This document shows positions 1-12,643 of a DNA stretch of 64,000 nt, one piece after another. This DNA comes from Puffinus mauretanicus (Eukaryota; Chordata; Aves; Procellariiformes; Procellariidae). Numbering within the stretch: position 1 is the first letter of the stretch; every line of letters starts with the position of its first letter. The notes under the pieces were generated by a model. That model was not told the DNA's origin. It saw only the letters and a list, made by a program, of their open reading frames with translations, and ran no database searches. The position numbers and the translations under genes are program-made. The stretch is taken from NCBI GenBank assembly GCA_023333565.1, contig JAJKFH010001548.1, forward strand, positions 124,001 to 188,000. Reading direction: 5' to 3'.

Positions 1-1415
1 GGGCCAGAACCCAGCAAAAGTGCCTTCAGGGAGCAGAGCCAGGGGAGAGCGGTCTCTGGTCTGCTGGGAGGGAGCGGGCTGTGCTTCAATTCAGAGAGGC
101 ACAGCCAAAGTAATGCCGCTTTTCCTGGCTGCAGGCAGAACTGTCTTCAGTCTGGCAGAAGCACAGAGTACGATGCCTGTGTCCCTGATCTCTAAAGGGA
201 GGTTTGAAATTAGGAAGGGAGAAAGGGAGGCAAGTTTCTGGTCCCTTCTCCCCCAGGGAAGAGCTGATGCTCCTGGGGAACGAGCAGAAGGGAATGCTGT
301 ACTAACCTGCTACACAAACTGGGACAAACAATATAAAAAACCCATCAAGTGCCACAAAACGAGCCCTAGAACATAGATACAGCAAAATCTCTGCTCACCA
401 AAGCTCCCCATGCCACGAGCAGGGAACAGGAAGGAGTCTGGCTTTTGCCCGTCTGTCCCGAGGCTTTCCGTCAGTCGGTGCAAGCACTCGCCGTTCGGTT
501 CTGTTTATTTGGGTGAGTTCTTCTTAATCTTCGTGGGAGGATTTCTTGAACTGCAGAATCTTCGATTCTGAGCATGCTCTGAGCTCTTGACCAAGGCAAC
601 TATATTGAGCATTGAGGTTTTGAGGTTGCTCTGGCTCTCAGCTGAGCAGGTCTCCGTAAACACACAGGGCATGGCGATCCCGGCGGCAGCTCTGCTCAGG
701 CGCAGCACTTGAACCTGACATTTAAAAATAGCCCGAATGGAGGCTGAGAGATGAAAGGAGCCCACAGCACGTCCACCAAAAACAAACCCTTTAATGAAGC
801 CGAGGGACTGGGGCTGGACCAACAACTTTGTGAGCAGAGGGAGATCTAGTAGCCAGTGTCACTATGAATAGACCGCTTGTAAAAAGGCTTACGTGCAATT
901 TGCACAAGCGGGGAGACTGCGCAAGGAAAAACAACATTCAATGAAATCTTTTAAAAAGCTCTGCCTTTTCAGTCCACATTTAACATTTAAACTGCTATGA
1001 ATTTGATACCCCCAGATTCAAACTTGTTCCATTACAGAAGCACACAAGAAGGGGGGAGAGAAAAACTCGTTTGGCTTGATTTTCAGGTAAACTTAGACTT
1101 CTTCATGAGCTTTTTTCCTGGCTTTTCTATATTAGTGGAAAGCAGATAATTCCACACATTCTTACAGCCTCACAACAGTATCAGTGTTTTGGCTAACAGC
1201 AGTTCTGTGGATAACTTGGAGAATCAACCCCATTTTCTATGCATTGAAGAAGCAGCCGCCTCTGTCATAAAGAAACCCACGTTTGTGATTCAGAACGGGA
1301 TAATCTGCAGAGCAGAAATTTTGTAGAAGAGCTGCAGGGGAGTTCCCACCTGCAGGGTTTCGGGCTGTCTTACCCACCCGCTGCCAGCCCTCTCCCATAG
1401 CTGAGCACAGCAAAA
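1..1415. other. Non-coding, nothing recognised
   Basis: I see no gene or identifiable repeat in this stretch. Open frames of 106-118 codons occur on both strands, but they have no recognisable domain, no balanced splice signals and no resemblance to a family I know. Confidence 0.5.
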
Positions 1416-1560
1416 GAATAGAATAGAACAGAACAGAACAGAACAGAATATTTCAGTTGGAAGGGACCTAAAACGATCATCTAGACCAACCGCCTGCGAG
1501 GAGCCACAGCTCCCTGTGTTTAGCTCTGCTAGGACGGTGCAAAGCACCACCTCGGTGTCT
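1416..1560 (-). mobile_element. CR1 LINE 3' end fragment
   Basis: Read on the minus strand, this gives the typical 3' end of an avian CR1 non-LTR retrotransposon: a GGTTGGTCTAGATGATCG block, then GGTCCCTTCCAACTGAAATA, then a short tandem tail of ATTCTGTTCTG/ATTCTATTC units (1416-1450 on the plus strand). CR1 copies are usually 5'-truncated, and this one retains only about 150 bp. Sequence beyond about 1535 is less certain. It has no coding capacity. It is one of the main signs that the DNA is avian. Confidence 0.85.
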
Positions 1561-4500
1561 CAAGGGAATTGCTTGAGGAGGCTTCAATGACAGGCAATCT
1601 GTTAGTTTAGTAAGACGATGTCTGCATTTTCCAGTGGGCCCAAGTAAACTGCTGGGTGTCATGCTGAACTACCACATTTCCATGAATGTGATGTAAAGTT
1701 GAGAGATTTTTTTCCTAAAACCAAGCAAATCGGGCTTCTGCAAAATGTACCTGAAACTAGTGCCAAGCACAAGCAGGTATAAACACTAAGAGATGCAGCC
1801 TGAGCAGGAGTATGAGATCCAAAGCCACAAACTCAGAGGAAGCTCGGTGTTTTATAGCTCCGAAATGACTGCAAAACAGTACAAACATGCCCCTGTTGAC
1901 TTTAACTCTTTGGGGACCTGCAGCCATCTACCACGGCAGCACGGAGCTCCATGCAGTCACCGAGCCTGCCTGAGCAGGGGGAAACGTCGGAGGCGTTTGA
2001 CACAGCCTTAAATCCAACGCTGTCTGGGCTCAGCCGTGCCTCTGGGCTACTCACACTCTTGGGCTCATCCCTAACATGCAGATTTTCCAGCTGCTTAAAA
2101 AAAACCCCAAAACACCAAACCATAAAAACCATTATTTTTCTCTCTTTCAGTATTAGAGAAACTCATCTGAGAAGTGCCCGCAGCAATTCTTTTGTTGCCT
2201 TTGCTGATTAACTCCTCAACCCTGGAGGCAGCACATATCATCTCCCTCAGAGGACTGAGCCAGATATTCCTGTTCTCTTCTTCAAATCTGCTTATTCCCT
2301 CAAATGAAGGATCCATCATGGCTGACATCAAGCTTTTAGGATGCTATTCTTGCTGCTTTCTCTGTGACCCTGCACACACGTACTGTCACACAGTAATATC
2401 TGTGTTCCTCCTGCCTCTAATGGGGTAAAATAAGTAACCTGATATTTTGTGTTCCTCCGCCTGATTGCCTCCCTCTTACAAACACGGCAGAAGCGGCGTC
2501 AGGGTCCGTTCGGTTGTGTGTGTTTGGATTTTGAGTGGTGACTGCCTGAGATCAGTACCTAGGATGGTCAAGAGGAGGTTGTGAGTGCTGCGGAGACCTG
2601 ATTTTCAGAAAGCAGGTGCTCAGCACCTGAAGGTCAGCTCTTTGTCAGAGTGGGTGCCCCAAACATGAACCTTTTAAACGTCTCCATGAGTGTTTCTGCG
2701 GCGTCTTCCTAGCTGGTTGTGTGCATTTGCAAACATGGCCTTGCATTAAAAGCAAATACTCCAGATATACCTGCTTTTGCTGCTGTGATGGGGGGTCCTG
2801 GATCTATCAGCATGTGACTATATGACAAGGTAGTGCTGTGCGGAGACTTGAGCTACTGCTGAAGAGGCAGCTCATCCTGTGCTAATTAACTCTGCCGAGA
2901 AATGAAGCCTGCCAGCCAGGGAGGACCGGCCTGCTGACAGCCCTGCACTGTTCCTCGGACTGAGGGACTTTGTTCAGCTCAGGTGTCCCTGCACGAAGCC
3001 CAGCGGGCTGAGCTGCCGGGAAGCAGCAGGCACCGTTCAAGATTGCACGGAAACCCAGGTCATGTAGAGCAAATCAGTTCCCTCCCGCAGACCGCTGGCA
3101 GACGCCCCGACTCCCAGAGTTTGCTGGATGTTACCAGGGAGAGCATTAGCTATTTCTGTTTTGCCTCTTGTTGCTTTTACAGCAGCGGTGCTGAGGGCAG
3201 GGAGCAAAAACCGTGTGGTCAGATAAGGCAGCCACTCTGAAGGCAGAGGAGAGAGAACAGTCTTACCTGTATTGCCCATCCTCAACCGCCATCTGAGGTA
3301 CGAGCATTGTCAACCAGCCACAGCCCACAGGTGCATTTATAAAAATAAGTTCCCCACGATAATTCAGGCCTCACTTACTAGCTAAATGGTGAACGTGCCC
3401 AGTGCCTCAGCCCTGCAACGAGCAGCATAGAGCCTGTGAATGAAGAGCTATTGTGCCTGCAGCCATCCGGCAGTGGAGCTGGGAGGGGCAGTGGATGCCG
3501 TGCTAACTGCATTGCATTCGACAAACTGTTGTTACCGAGAAAAAGTCAGATTGGGCCCACAGTGTCGTGTTGATGCTCAGATAAAATTGCACATTACTGG
3601 GGCCAGGGGAAGGAAAGGGAGATGCCACCCACTCTTTCTTGGAAGTGCGGAAATTTCAGCTGCTACAAAAGGCAGGTGAAATCGATGTGTAATGCTCCCT
3701 GCAGAGCTGACTGTGGAGTTTTGCCATTTTACTTCAGTCTGTAGACAAGATAAGCAGGAGTTTGCTTAAGGAAGGGCTGAAGCCAGGTGTAACCACAGCA
3801 CCGAGGAAGCATCACTAAGCCTAACGTTGCAGGGACTGGGATTCGCCCCGGTTTGAGATGGGCTCAGGCAGGTGCAGGTCTGCAAACACATGGGGAAATT
3901 TGGTGATGGTGAGGGGACAGCCCTTCTCTGCCCCCACTCCAAAGAAAATCCAAGCCCATGGAAGGGGGGCTTAAATCAGGAGCTCTGATAATTCATTTCC
4001 TATTTTTTTTATTTTTTAAATTAGCTTTGTGATTTAAGATTGCTAATGCAAAAAAAAAAACTGACAAATTTTGAAGAGCGAGGGCAGTATTTGGTTTCTG
4101 AGCAGCCAGCACCCTCTGGTGCTAAGGCTTCCTGACAGGCCACCACAATGCGCGGGCAGTTTGCGAAACAAGAGCAGCAGAGCGCTGAGCGCCGGCCGGG
4201 AGGCAAGCGGGCAGTGCTGCAGAGCCGAGAGCAGCCATGTGGTGCTCAGGTATGAGCCTCTTTGGATAGAGACCTTATTTCTCACTACTATTCACACGCA
4301 AACTTGATGTAGGAAGAGAGGGACGAGGCAGAGCAGGGCTGATTTGTCAGAAGATGAGAGAATTATGATTTTTTTCCTAATAAGAGTTTCATGCTTCCAT
4401 TCCACAGTGGCGCAGACCTTTGAAACCAGCTGATTAAAAGTACAGCTTGCTTAAGTGGATGGTTTTTGCCTGCGTTCAGAGCTGTGCCTGTTTACATCCA

Positions 4501-5760
4501 TGGCAAAGCTGGCCCTAGAGATTTGCAGCAGCGTGCACATGAGCAGGATGCGGCCCTTGCTCCTTTATCCCAAGCCGAGGAGCTCTTGCCACTCTGTTTT
4601 TATGAAGTGCTGTTTCAGCTGCGGTTGGGGCTCACCTGCGCTTTATAAATACTCGTTCTCTGTCAGTGCAGGGCTTGGGCTCTGAGTCAGCAAAACATTT
4701 CAGCACGTGCTCAATCATACCCCAGCCCATTACAGAAGTTAAGCATCTGCTTATTTTTAAGCTTGCACTTACATATTTTTGGGGCGGCTGGAGCGGTATT
4801 GCCAAGCGATGGCCAAGACCGGGTGCCAGTAACGGTGGCTCTTGTTGCCTACCTGGAGCTCCAGGTGCCCAAGCTGCTTTCTGCTCTAATGCTTCTAAAG
4901 AATGAAAACCAGTCCAAAACTGTAAATATGGGAAAAAACATTCCCACAAGTCATCTGCTGTTAATTTACAGTTGAATCAATTCATTTTAATCCAAAAACA
5001 GCAGAGCAGTTTTCAGTCTCTGAAGACCACTGAATATTATACTTGATATCATAAGCAAAAGGATTGCAGGGCATGTCTTTCCCCCAACTGTTTTATTTCA
5101 CTAAGAGCATTTAGTGCTTTGCCAAATTTTGTCTCTGAGGGTCACTGCAAATGTGTTCTCCTTCTGCTTTTCATATAATACTGAAAAGTGAGCTGTGGTT
5201 GTGTAACTCGTTAACTATTCTTGCAATTTTAGCTTGGAGGCTTCTCTTTTTAAATGCACACGTAGAGCTTGCTTTCACAGACTTATCTCCCCCTAAAACA
5301 ATAAGAGCAACCTGTGCAGTGCTGCCACAGCAGATTGTTAGCTGAAATAATGTGAATTATTTCTCTTGGAAGCCAGAGCAAACAAAACAGCCAGATTCTT
5401 TGATGTCTTGATCTGGAGAGGCTGCTCGTGGCAAGCGGTCAGCCTCCCAGCTGTCACCATGGTCAGCTTTAAATATGAAACCTTTTTTCCAGATCACCTC
5501 CCAATAAGTTGCTTGCTATCTGCAGTATCTGGTACTCTGGGTGATCGTTTCTCTGCATGTCAGTAATGGGAACCAGTTACTTAGCAGCAGAGGAGAAGGT
5601 ACAGATAAAGCAAATGAGCTTACCCAAATCGCTCTTGCACTGGAAGTTATTCCGTCGTTAGACACTGATCCTCTCCCCTGGTGCTCGTCCAACCCGCTGT
5701 AGCAGATGGCCCAGGCAGCACGTCCCTTTGTCTGATTTTATCTTCTCTTTGACGAGCATT
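1561..5760. other. Non-coding, nothing recognised
   Basis: Mixed-composition sequence with no recognisable gene. An A/C-rich tract lies near 2095-2130, and a CTCF-like but imperfect motif (CACCCTCTGGTGC on the plus strand) lies near 4107-4120. Reading frames up to about 105 codons look like chance. Confidence 0.5.
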
Positions 5761-6060
5761 TTCGCTCATGGGCCATAGGACGTGTCCAGGACAGTGGTCA
5801 GGGCTGCGCTCGGGCTGACGGGTTTTGGAGAGCTGCGCAGCGAGAGGTGTAGCCATACGCGGGGTGAAATCCCGATGCATCTCCCTGCCGAGCTGGCAGG
5901 GACCGAGGCTGTGCAGGTGCTGCGGTCACAGCCCGCTCGGCTGCTCCGGCGTGCGCTGCCCGTGCCCCGCTCCCCGACGAGCGCTCCCAACACACGGGGC
6001 TGCTCCAATCCCTCAGGAAAAACATCTCAGGCATTGCTCGACTCCGCTCGGACAAGTTAG
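5761..6060. other. Short CpG-dense patch
   Basis: By hand count this 300-bp block has about 27 CpG dinucleotides in GC-rich sequence, close to the level expected without CpG depletion, while the flanks are CpG-poor. That passes the loose classical criteria for a CpG island. Overlapping frames on both strands (77-120 codons) come from the GC-richness and match no family. It could be a small promoter or enhancer island, or simply a product of GC-biased conversion. No TATA element, initiator or exon was found next to it. Confidence 0.45.
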
Positions 6061-7110
6061 ACTGCACAAGGCATGCTTCGCATTAAAATTATATCTGAAA
6101 AGAGCAAATGGACGTTGCCTGATTTATGTCTTCATTTACCTTTTTTTTTGCCTAATGTCAAGGAAAGAGCTTGGTAGGAAACAGTAATGTTATGCATCTG
6201 GCTATGAGCACTGCTGGGTTCAGTGTCTTTTGCCGTGTTTAATTCCTTGCAGCTGCTCAGGGTTAGTTAATTATCTCCTTAAGAGAGGAATTTCTATTTT
6301 TACAGGATGACTAGAAGGCTGACGGAAACGTGCAAGAAAGCAGAAACCCAAATATTTAGGCAGACCCATAAAACGCTTCCCATAGCTGACACCGCAGCTG
6401 CAGCTAATGCCAAACGCTCTCTGTTTGCTTTCTGGGTGATACATTTTTCTTAAGGGATAAATTGCTGGAACAGCTTGAAGTGAGCATCGCCTTGCACTTG
6501 CAAAGCCTCAGTCACACCTCGGTATAGAGCTGTACCGAAAAACAGCAACGGTGTGGTTTTGCTTCACAGAATTGTTCCTGGCTGGTTGTTATTGTCCTGG
6601 TGGCGGGTGAAGTCTTACTCTGCATTACTGCTGCCTTGGTCCCCGCCGTAGTGAAGGATGCTGCAGACCGCGCCGCAGTGGCTGTCCTTACAGGCACGGG
6701 CAGAGCTGTGCCGCAGCGCAACAGGTTGTCTGGGACAAGGGACAACCGTCTGGGTGCAGAAAACTCACATAGCTTGGGTGGCTGTAGGTCTCACCCCGGC
6801 TTTCCTTACTGCGTGAATGTGCTCCAGGGCTGGGGAGGGTTTCATGCAGCCTTCGCCGGCGCGTGGATGCTCACCACCCCGACGGCGAGTGGCGTGGGGC
6901 CTGAGCACGTGACAGCACGGCTCATGCACTCAGGATTTAAAAAATATCTATACTGTTGTTGCTGAAAAGTATGAAGTCTAGTCTCACTTGATCTCTCCCT
7001 TCCTTTTAGCCTTTTTAACTAATAATAGGCACATGCAAGTGATTAATGCAACCTCGTGCGACTCTTTCTTGTTGTTTGTGCAATCCTCAACATGTGCTTT
7101 ATCTTCCAAG
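6061..7110. other. Non-coding, nothing recognised
   Basis: No recognised gene or repeat. The region around 6580-6730 is moderately GC-rich with an open frame on each strand, but neither shows domain character. Confidence 0.45.
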
Positions 7111-7250
7111 TACGAGGTGGACGTGTCTGGCGTTTCGTACGCGTGGGACTTTGCCAGCCCGGCGGGACGGCGCTCAGCCACGCTGTTGTCACGCCACCGC
7201 AGCTGCGGCGATAGCTCCCGGCTCCTCCCTGCGCTCTCCCGGACCCCTGG
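7111..7250. other. Short CpG-dense patch
   Basis: About 18 CpGs in 140 bp by hand count, including clusters around 7135-7142 and 7160-7172. It sits in AT-rich surroundings and is too short for a formal island. A frame of 163 codons crosses it without recognisable homology. Confidence 0.4.
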
Positions 7251-10060
7251 GACTTACACTGGGCTCACTGTTGGAGGGGATCACTTCTTTTATTCTGGTA
7301 ATAAATGCTTTTTTAATTTGTGGCCTTAATATTCAAGATAAGGTAGTTCTTTGCCTGTGTTATACAGATGGTCTTTGCTTCTCTTCTCCTTCGTTAACAG
7401 CAATGCCTGACAGCTGCCGGGGTGGGTTTTATCTTCAGCATGCTCTTTTGACCCCCCATGTCCCTGCCGTCCATCAGCAAGTCCGGGTGGATCCATGTCA
7501 GATGCCAAAACTGAGGATAGAGGGGAAAATCGATTAAAATCTTAGAAAAACTTTCCATATCCCTAAAGAAATCTTGTTTTCTTTGAAAAACATTTAATAG
7601 AAAGTTGGATCTAGGTTCCACATTCTGTCCAGCTGGCAACCAGTTCACAAAGTCATCCAAAAAATTGTTTTGAGACCATGTTATTGACAATACTAACCAT
7701 TTAACACACCAAGTGAGTTAAAAAATAATGCAAATATTGCAGAAAATAAATGCATAGCATGTATACATTTTATGAAAATTAAGGGAAATTAAGGTTGAAA
7801 ATGTGTAAGTATAAAGATGGTGAGAAATGCTGCCAGGTGCTCAGGTGAATCTCACCCAGATTTCTAATCTTGCGTCGCAAAGCAAAGGGGCCGTATTGCA
7901 CTCGCCAGGGCCAGCCTTGGTGTGAACGGGAGCTCGGGCGCATGTGCCTAATTCCTCCCGTCTCTGGGTCGCACAAATCTGAGCTGTACGACATGGCCAG
8001 TTCCAGAGGCTGTGGATGAGCCGCCCGCTGCTTGGCTGACTCTTCCTTTGATTACTTTCTACGTAGCTTTTCCCTTGATGCATCTTTTTGACCAAACTTA
8101 CACAAAAGGCTTCTGTCCGTTAAGGCACGCTGTGGCTCAGCAGAGGCCCTGCGAAGTCTGGTGGCATTGCTGGATCTCCTTGGGGTTGTTTGCTTAACTT
8201 TCTACGTGCTCTTTAGATTCGGAGTGCTTGTTTTGATCTTTGTTTGAATAATACTTTGGAGTGTTGATCCATGACGTGGTTTCCTATAGCCTCCTAAGAG
8301 GTACAAGATAATAAAAAAAATGTTGTTGGTTTTAGGGTTTTCTTTCTTCTTTTCTTTTTTTGAGGGAAAAACCTACTAGGTTTATGCTGTATCTGGGAGG
8401 AAGGTTGGTTCTAGGTCTATAAAAACTAAGCATGGATGCAAGCTTGAGCAGTAGGAGCATGGATAACATAGGTCCTGCTGGAGCAGGGAGCTCCTGCAAA
8501 TGGAGCAGAAATGTGATAGTATACAAGGGCATTTAGTGGAAAATGTACCGTAACTGAAATGATTTGGTTTATCTTTGTTTGTGTGGCTGGAAGTCTGGAA
8601 GCTTTTTGGCATTTCCCAAATCCCTCTGTTAACCTATGGTAGAGCATCACTGCGCGATTGGGAGCTGGGGAAGATCCACTAAATGTGAAAAGCTGTGGCC
8701 AAACCTAAATGCATAGGCTGAAGCAAACAGTCTTGTGCGGGCAAAACCGAGATGGTTATGGTTTCCTTTCTAATTTCTGTGCTCCTGGAACATGGGTAAG
8801 CAGCTGACAGTCTGTAGTCCATAAAAAGGCAGATAAGCGCTAGCAGAAGTTAAAGTGCAGAGGACCCCAACATACTTATCTGACCTCGGGTACCATGGGC
8901 CATCACGTCTGTCCTCTTACCCTGTTCTGAGCTTTCCAAGTTGGAGACACCCACATTTCTTTGCAGTTTGACCCAAAGCACATCTGCGTGCTGCTTCCCC
9001 AGGGCTGTCGTGTGGGTTCTCTCTCCGGGGCTACACCTGCTAAGAAATACAAGGAAAACTGGCAGGCCCCGTACTATGGGAAAAAGAAGTCACACAGCTT
9101 CGCAGCATTAAAGAGGGCCACACGTTAAATAGCCAGCTACACGGGTCTGTAAGGACAAATAGGATCTCCCCACGAAAAAGCTCCTCTTCCTGTCTGTTGG
9201 ACCACAAAAACCATGCTGAAGAAACAGAGAGCAACACCTGGTGCTCCAGGGGTTGTTTTTCAGGTTACTAGAAGAGGGAAGTAAGTTTTAACACATGGGC
9301 AACGTATCACAGCAGCATGCAGGTCACTACACACGTATTAAATTAAAATCTTTCCTTACAATGTGCTGAAGTTGCGCTTGTGTTTAGAAACAAAGAGAAA
9401 CAAATGGCAAAGAGATACACGCTGAAAATACAAAGTAGAAGCAGTTGCAGTTTAATGGCAGGAAGGCATGGTGGTGGGGAAAGCACCAGCCTGGACTGTC
9501 TGTGCCCAAAGCTCAGAGAATAGGGACCCCAGAGTGACGTGAGCCTCCTTCTCCCACCTCCATCCCCACCCAGGTGGCCCTGTGATACCCAGTTTAACTG
9601 GCCAGAGAAGTGGATTTCTGCTCCTCTTAGCCAAATATACCGCCTCCACGGCATGGTCATGGCTGGGAAACCATAAAGGATAAATGAGACTTGATACACG
9701 CATATATTCCCCTAACGCCCTGCCCGGGTCCTGCACTGCCGGTGGTCCCCCAGAGCACATTGTCAATGCCAGAGAGCTCTGATCTCGTCCTTTGGGCTTC
9801 TCCACGTGATCTGCCCTCACCCAGAAGGTGCAGAAGCCGATGCCTTTGGCATATTCACTTGGGAGCTTTGCCTCGAGTGGTCTTGTCTAAGGCAGGTCTA
9901 TGGCTCATTTACTCTGCCAGCTGGACCTGCCATAAATGCAATGAGCCATGAATATCATTTTAATAAATAAAAAAAATTTCCACTTAGGCATCAGCGTAAG
10001 GTCTAGTCACTCTCCTTGCTCTGAGCAACTGTTTGACTCTTTGGAATGAAGTGATCAGGT
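7251..10060. other. Non-coding, nothing recognised
   Basis: AT-rich to mixed sequence. The 7520-7810 part is strongly AT-rich. No repeat family or exon is recognisable, and the open frames of 60-122 codons are judged to be chance. Confidence 0.5.
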
Positions 10061-10064
10061 ATTC

Positions 10065-10085
10065 TGGAAATTAAATTAATTTCCA
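10065..10085. promoter_or_regulatory. AT-rich palindrome with homeodomain-type cores
   Basis: The arms TGGAAATTA and TAATTTCCA are perfect reverse complements, 9 bp each, separated by AAT. The block contains TTAAATTAAT-type homeodomain cores. It lies at the left of a low-CpG, AT-rich stretch (to about 10460) whose texture resembles conserved non-coding elements. The palindrome is directly visible; any regulatory role is inference. Confidence 0.3.
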
Positions 10086-11432
10086 AATACGTGCAGGGTC
10101 ACAGGGTAATTCTAATACAAGGAGTTAAACTTGTTTCCTTTCCCTTTATATTTAAGCTCATTTTCATTGTGTGCAGAGCATATCTGAGATAAACTTTGCA
10201 GTAAACACGCATTAGTACCCGATTCTGCAAGGAAACATATTTCTGTCTTTTTTTTTTTTTTTCCTTAAACTGGGGCTTTAAATGGATCCTTCTATAATTC
10301 TCAAGGTCATTGTTAAATATTTTAAATAGTTGGTCAAATGCCAAACTATTTTCATTGCCTGAATTTCTCTCCTTGGAGAATTATTGCAGACAATGAAATG
10401 TGGCATCTTCAACATTTGTGTCAAAGAGAAACCTACCATGACAAGCAGTTTTGTAACTCAGGAACTTGACTAAAGTTTAACAGTGTATTGAGCAGGACAG
10501 AGAGTCTCATGGTGTCTGGTCTTAATCATCAGGTCTTTGCGGCATCCTGTACTGCAATTGTTATAGCTTTTATTTATTAGGGAAAAAGAGATCTCATTTC
10601 TGCATTTTGTATTAAATTTGGGCTGAAACTATCTGCAGTCCTTAGAAATCTCTGGATGAAGCAATTGCGTGCGGTGGGAAGGCTTGGTTGCTTTCAGTGT
10701 TAGAGCATGCTCTCCAGGAACATCCACGGGGCTGGGGAAGGCAAAATGGCCAAACTGAAAGGAAAGTGCATTTTTCCTTTCTTCCATTCCCAAGCATGGT
10801 GTATTGATTTGCAGTGAAAGCCTATTTGCAGTGAAAGACAGTGGGAGAATTCCGCAGCAGTTTGGGTCAAGCCTTGACCTGCAGAGGAATACATGAGCAA
10901 GCCTCGATCTTGCCATACAGCTTGGTTTTCCGTTTTCTCAATTTTATACTGGAAAAAAACTAAGGTCTTTCTATGAGACACTTTTCACCATCACTTTCCC
11001 CACGGAAGGAGCTGAGGGGGCTTAAATGAGGCTGACAGACATGCAGCAGTGAAAGAGCTTGTACCAGGCAGATAGCATAGCTACACTCTATATGGAGATT
11101 GACCAAAAATGTTCAAATGACTAATATGTTGTTTGCCTGATCGTGAACTCTTATTCACTCGGAGAAAGAAGTAAGCAGAATTTTCTGAAGTTGGATTATG
11201 AACAGATCAGACATTTGTCTTCCTTTTGTGAGAACAAGCAAGCATTCTTAGCCAGAAAACAGATGAACCTGTACTTGACCGAGTGAAACGCAGTAATTTT
11301 TGTTTCCTTCAAAGCCCTAACTTTGATTTCTGCACTTGATTGACACTGATACTCCAAAGTCTCTGGAAAGAATTGGGCATTTATCCCTGTTACAAATCTG
11401 CGGGCTGGGCTGGTATTCATTTCCCTTAGCTT
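10086..11432. other. AT-rich non-coding sequence
   Basis: No recognised gene. A run of 13 or more T lies near 10250-10262. The region to about 10460 is a candidate conserved non-coding element by texture only. Confidence 0.4.
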
Positions 11433-11640
11433 ACCCGTAGACGTCTGGGCTGGGCTTTAGCGGGTACCGTGCCCCGTGCTAATCGGCCGCTGGCCGCGGG
11501 GGTAACGTGGGCTGGCGTGGAAGCTCCTGCTCGCCGCTGCGGCAGGGAGGGAAGGGCACGTACTGGTGGCCTTGCAGCAGGACACGGTGTGGTTCTGACA
11601 TCTGTGGGGGACACGCACCACGACCACCGGCGCGGCCTCT
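11433..11640. other. Short CpG-dense patch
   Basis: About 20 CpGs in roughly 200 bp by hand count, with a CCGCGG core near 11494-11500. The boundary to AT-rich DNA on the right is abrupt (after 11650). No transcript signals are recognised nearby. Confidence 0.45.
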
Positions 11641-12625
11641 GACAGTGGGAATGAAAAGACTGCATGGAGATGTCTGACCATAATTTAATTAGCGACAGCA
11701 ATGATCTTGAAGGATTTAATGAAAATGATTATGAAAGGCGTTTTACTTTGTAGAGGAGACAAAGAACTTTTATTTTGCAGCTAGTTAATCCTTCTCCCCC
11801 CCACCCCCCCTTTGTTGCTTTTTTTCTCCTTTAAGGGAAGGAGAGGGTAGAAGTTGTGATTAATTTCTTCCTTCATTTCCTTGCTCTTACTGAAAATTCA
11901 AGTAAGCACATCCCATGGAGTGCGGGGAGAAGAGTCCTTCTGGCAAAGTAGGGTAACTGAGAAATTTGTGTGTGATTGCTCTCAGTTCAGCCATGTTTCT
12001 GAAACCGCCTAGTGCACGGGCAGTAGGGAACCAGCCCGCATACAAGGGTGTTTAGCTGCTGCAGAACAAATTGTGCATGTATTTGTTTCGGCAGTGAAGA
12101 CAAATAGGAAGTGTTGCCGTTTGCTTTTCAGATGCTCCTTCTGTAGCCTGAAAATGATTTTTAAAGCTGGAAATTAAGAGTCTTGGGAAAAAAAAGATAG
12201 TACGGTCTTAATACAGTCTTAACTTTTTTAACCTCACAGTTTTAGCTGTTCCAAATGCATTTACCTGATGAGTTTATATGTGACTGTGTTTGTCTGGAGG
12301 CGGCATATTTTGGCTCCCTAGATGTTATCTTACAGCGAGGATCAACATTTCTAAGCATGTATTTCTACAACCAGTAAATAATGCGGAGGAGACAGTGAGG
12401 TTCACAAGATTTATCCGATGGAGGCATCACCCAGCCCCAGAGGAGGCTGGAGCGATGCCGCTTTGGTGCTCTCTGCAGTTTTGGGGTATTGGCATGGACA
12501 CAAACTGGCATAGCGTTAGCAGGGAGGTAAAAGGTGGTGACTGCAAACCTGGCTAGCTAAAAACCTGGCTGCTACAAACAGTAATGCAGAGATGGCGCTC
12601 GAGAAGCGTATCGCTAGAGATACAG
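11641..12625. other. Non-coding, nothing recognised
   Basis: No gene or repeat family is recognised. A C-rich homopolymer-like tract lies at about 11796-11811. Confidence 0.45.
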
Positions 12626-12643
12626 AGTTATATATATATAACT
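12626..12643. repeat. TA-dinucleotide palindrome
   Basis: AGTTATATATATATAACT is an 18-bp perfect palindrome built on a short TA microsatellite. It is likely a simple-sequence site that could extrude a cruciform. No function is implied. Confidence 0.7.

Noticed and set aside
4105..4122. CTCF-like motif on the minus strand
   Set aside because: Two core positions deviate from consensus, so it is too weak to list as a site.
8268..8290. ACGTGGTTT strings (also at 40670) suggestive of a reverse-oriented LTR end
   Set aside because: The diagnostic TTTAACC continuation is missing, so the similarity is only a few bases.
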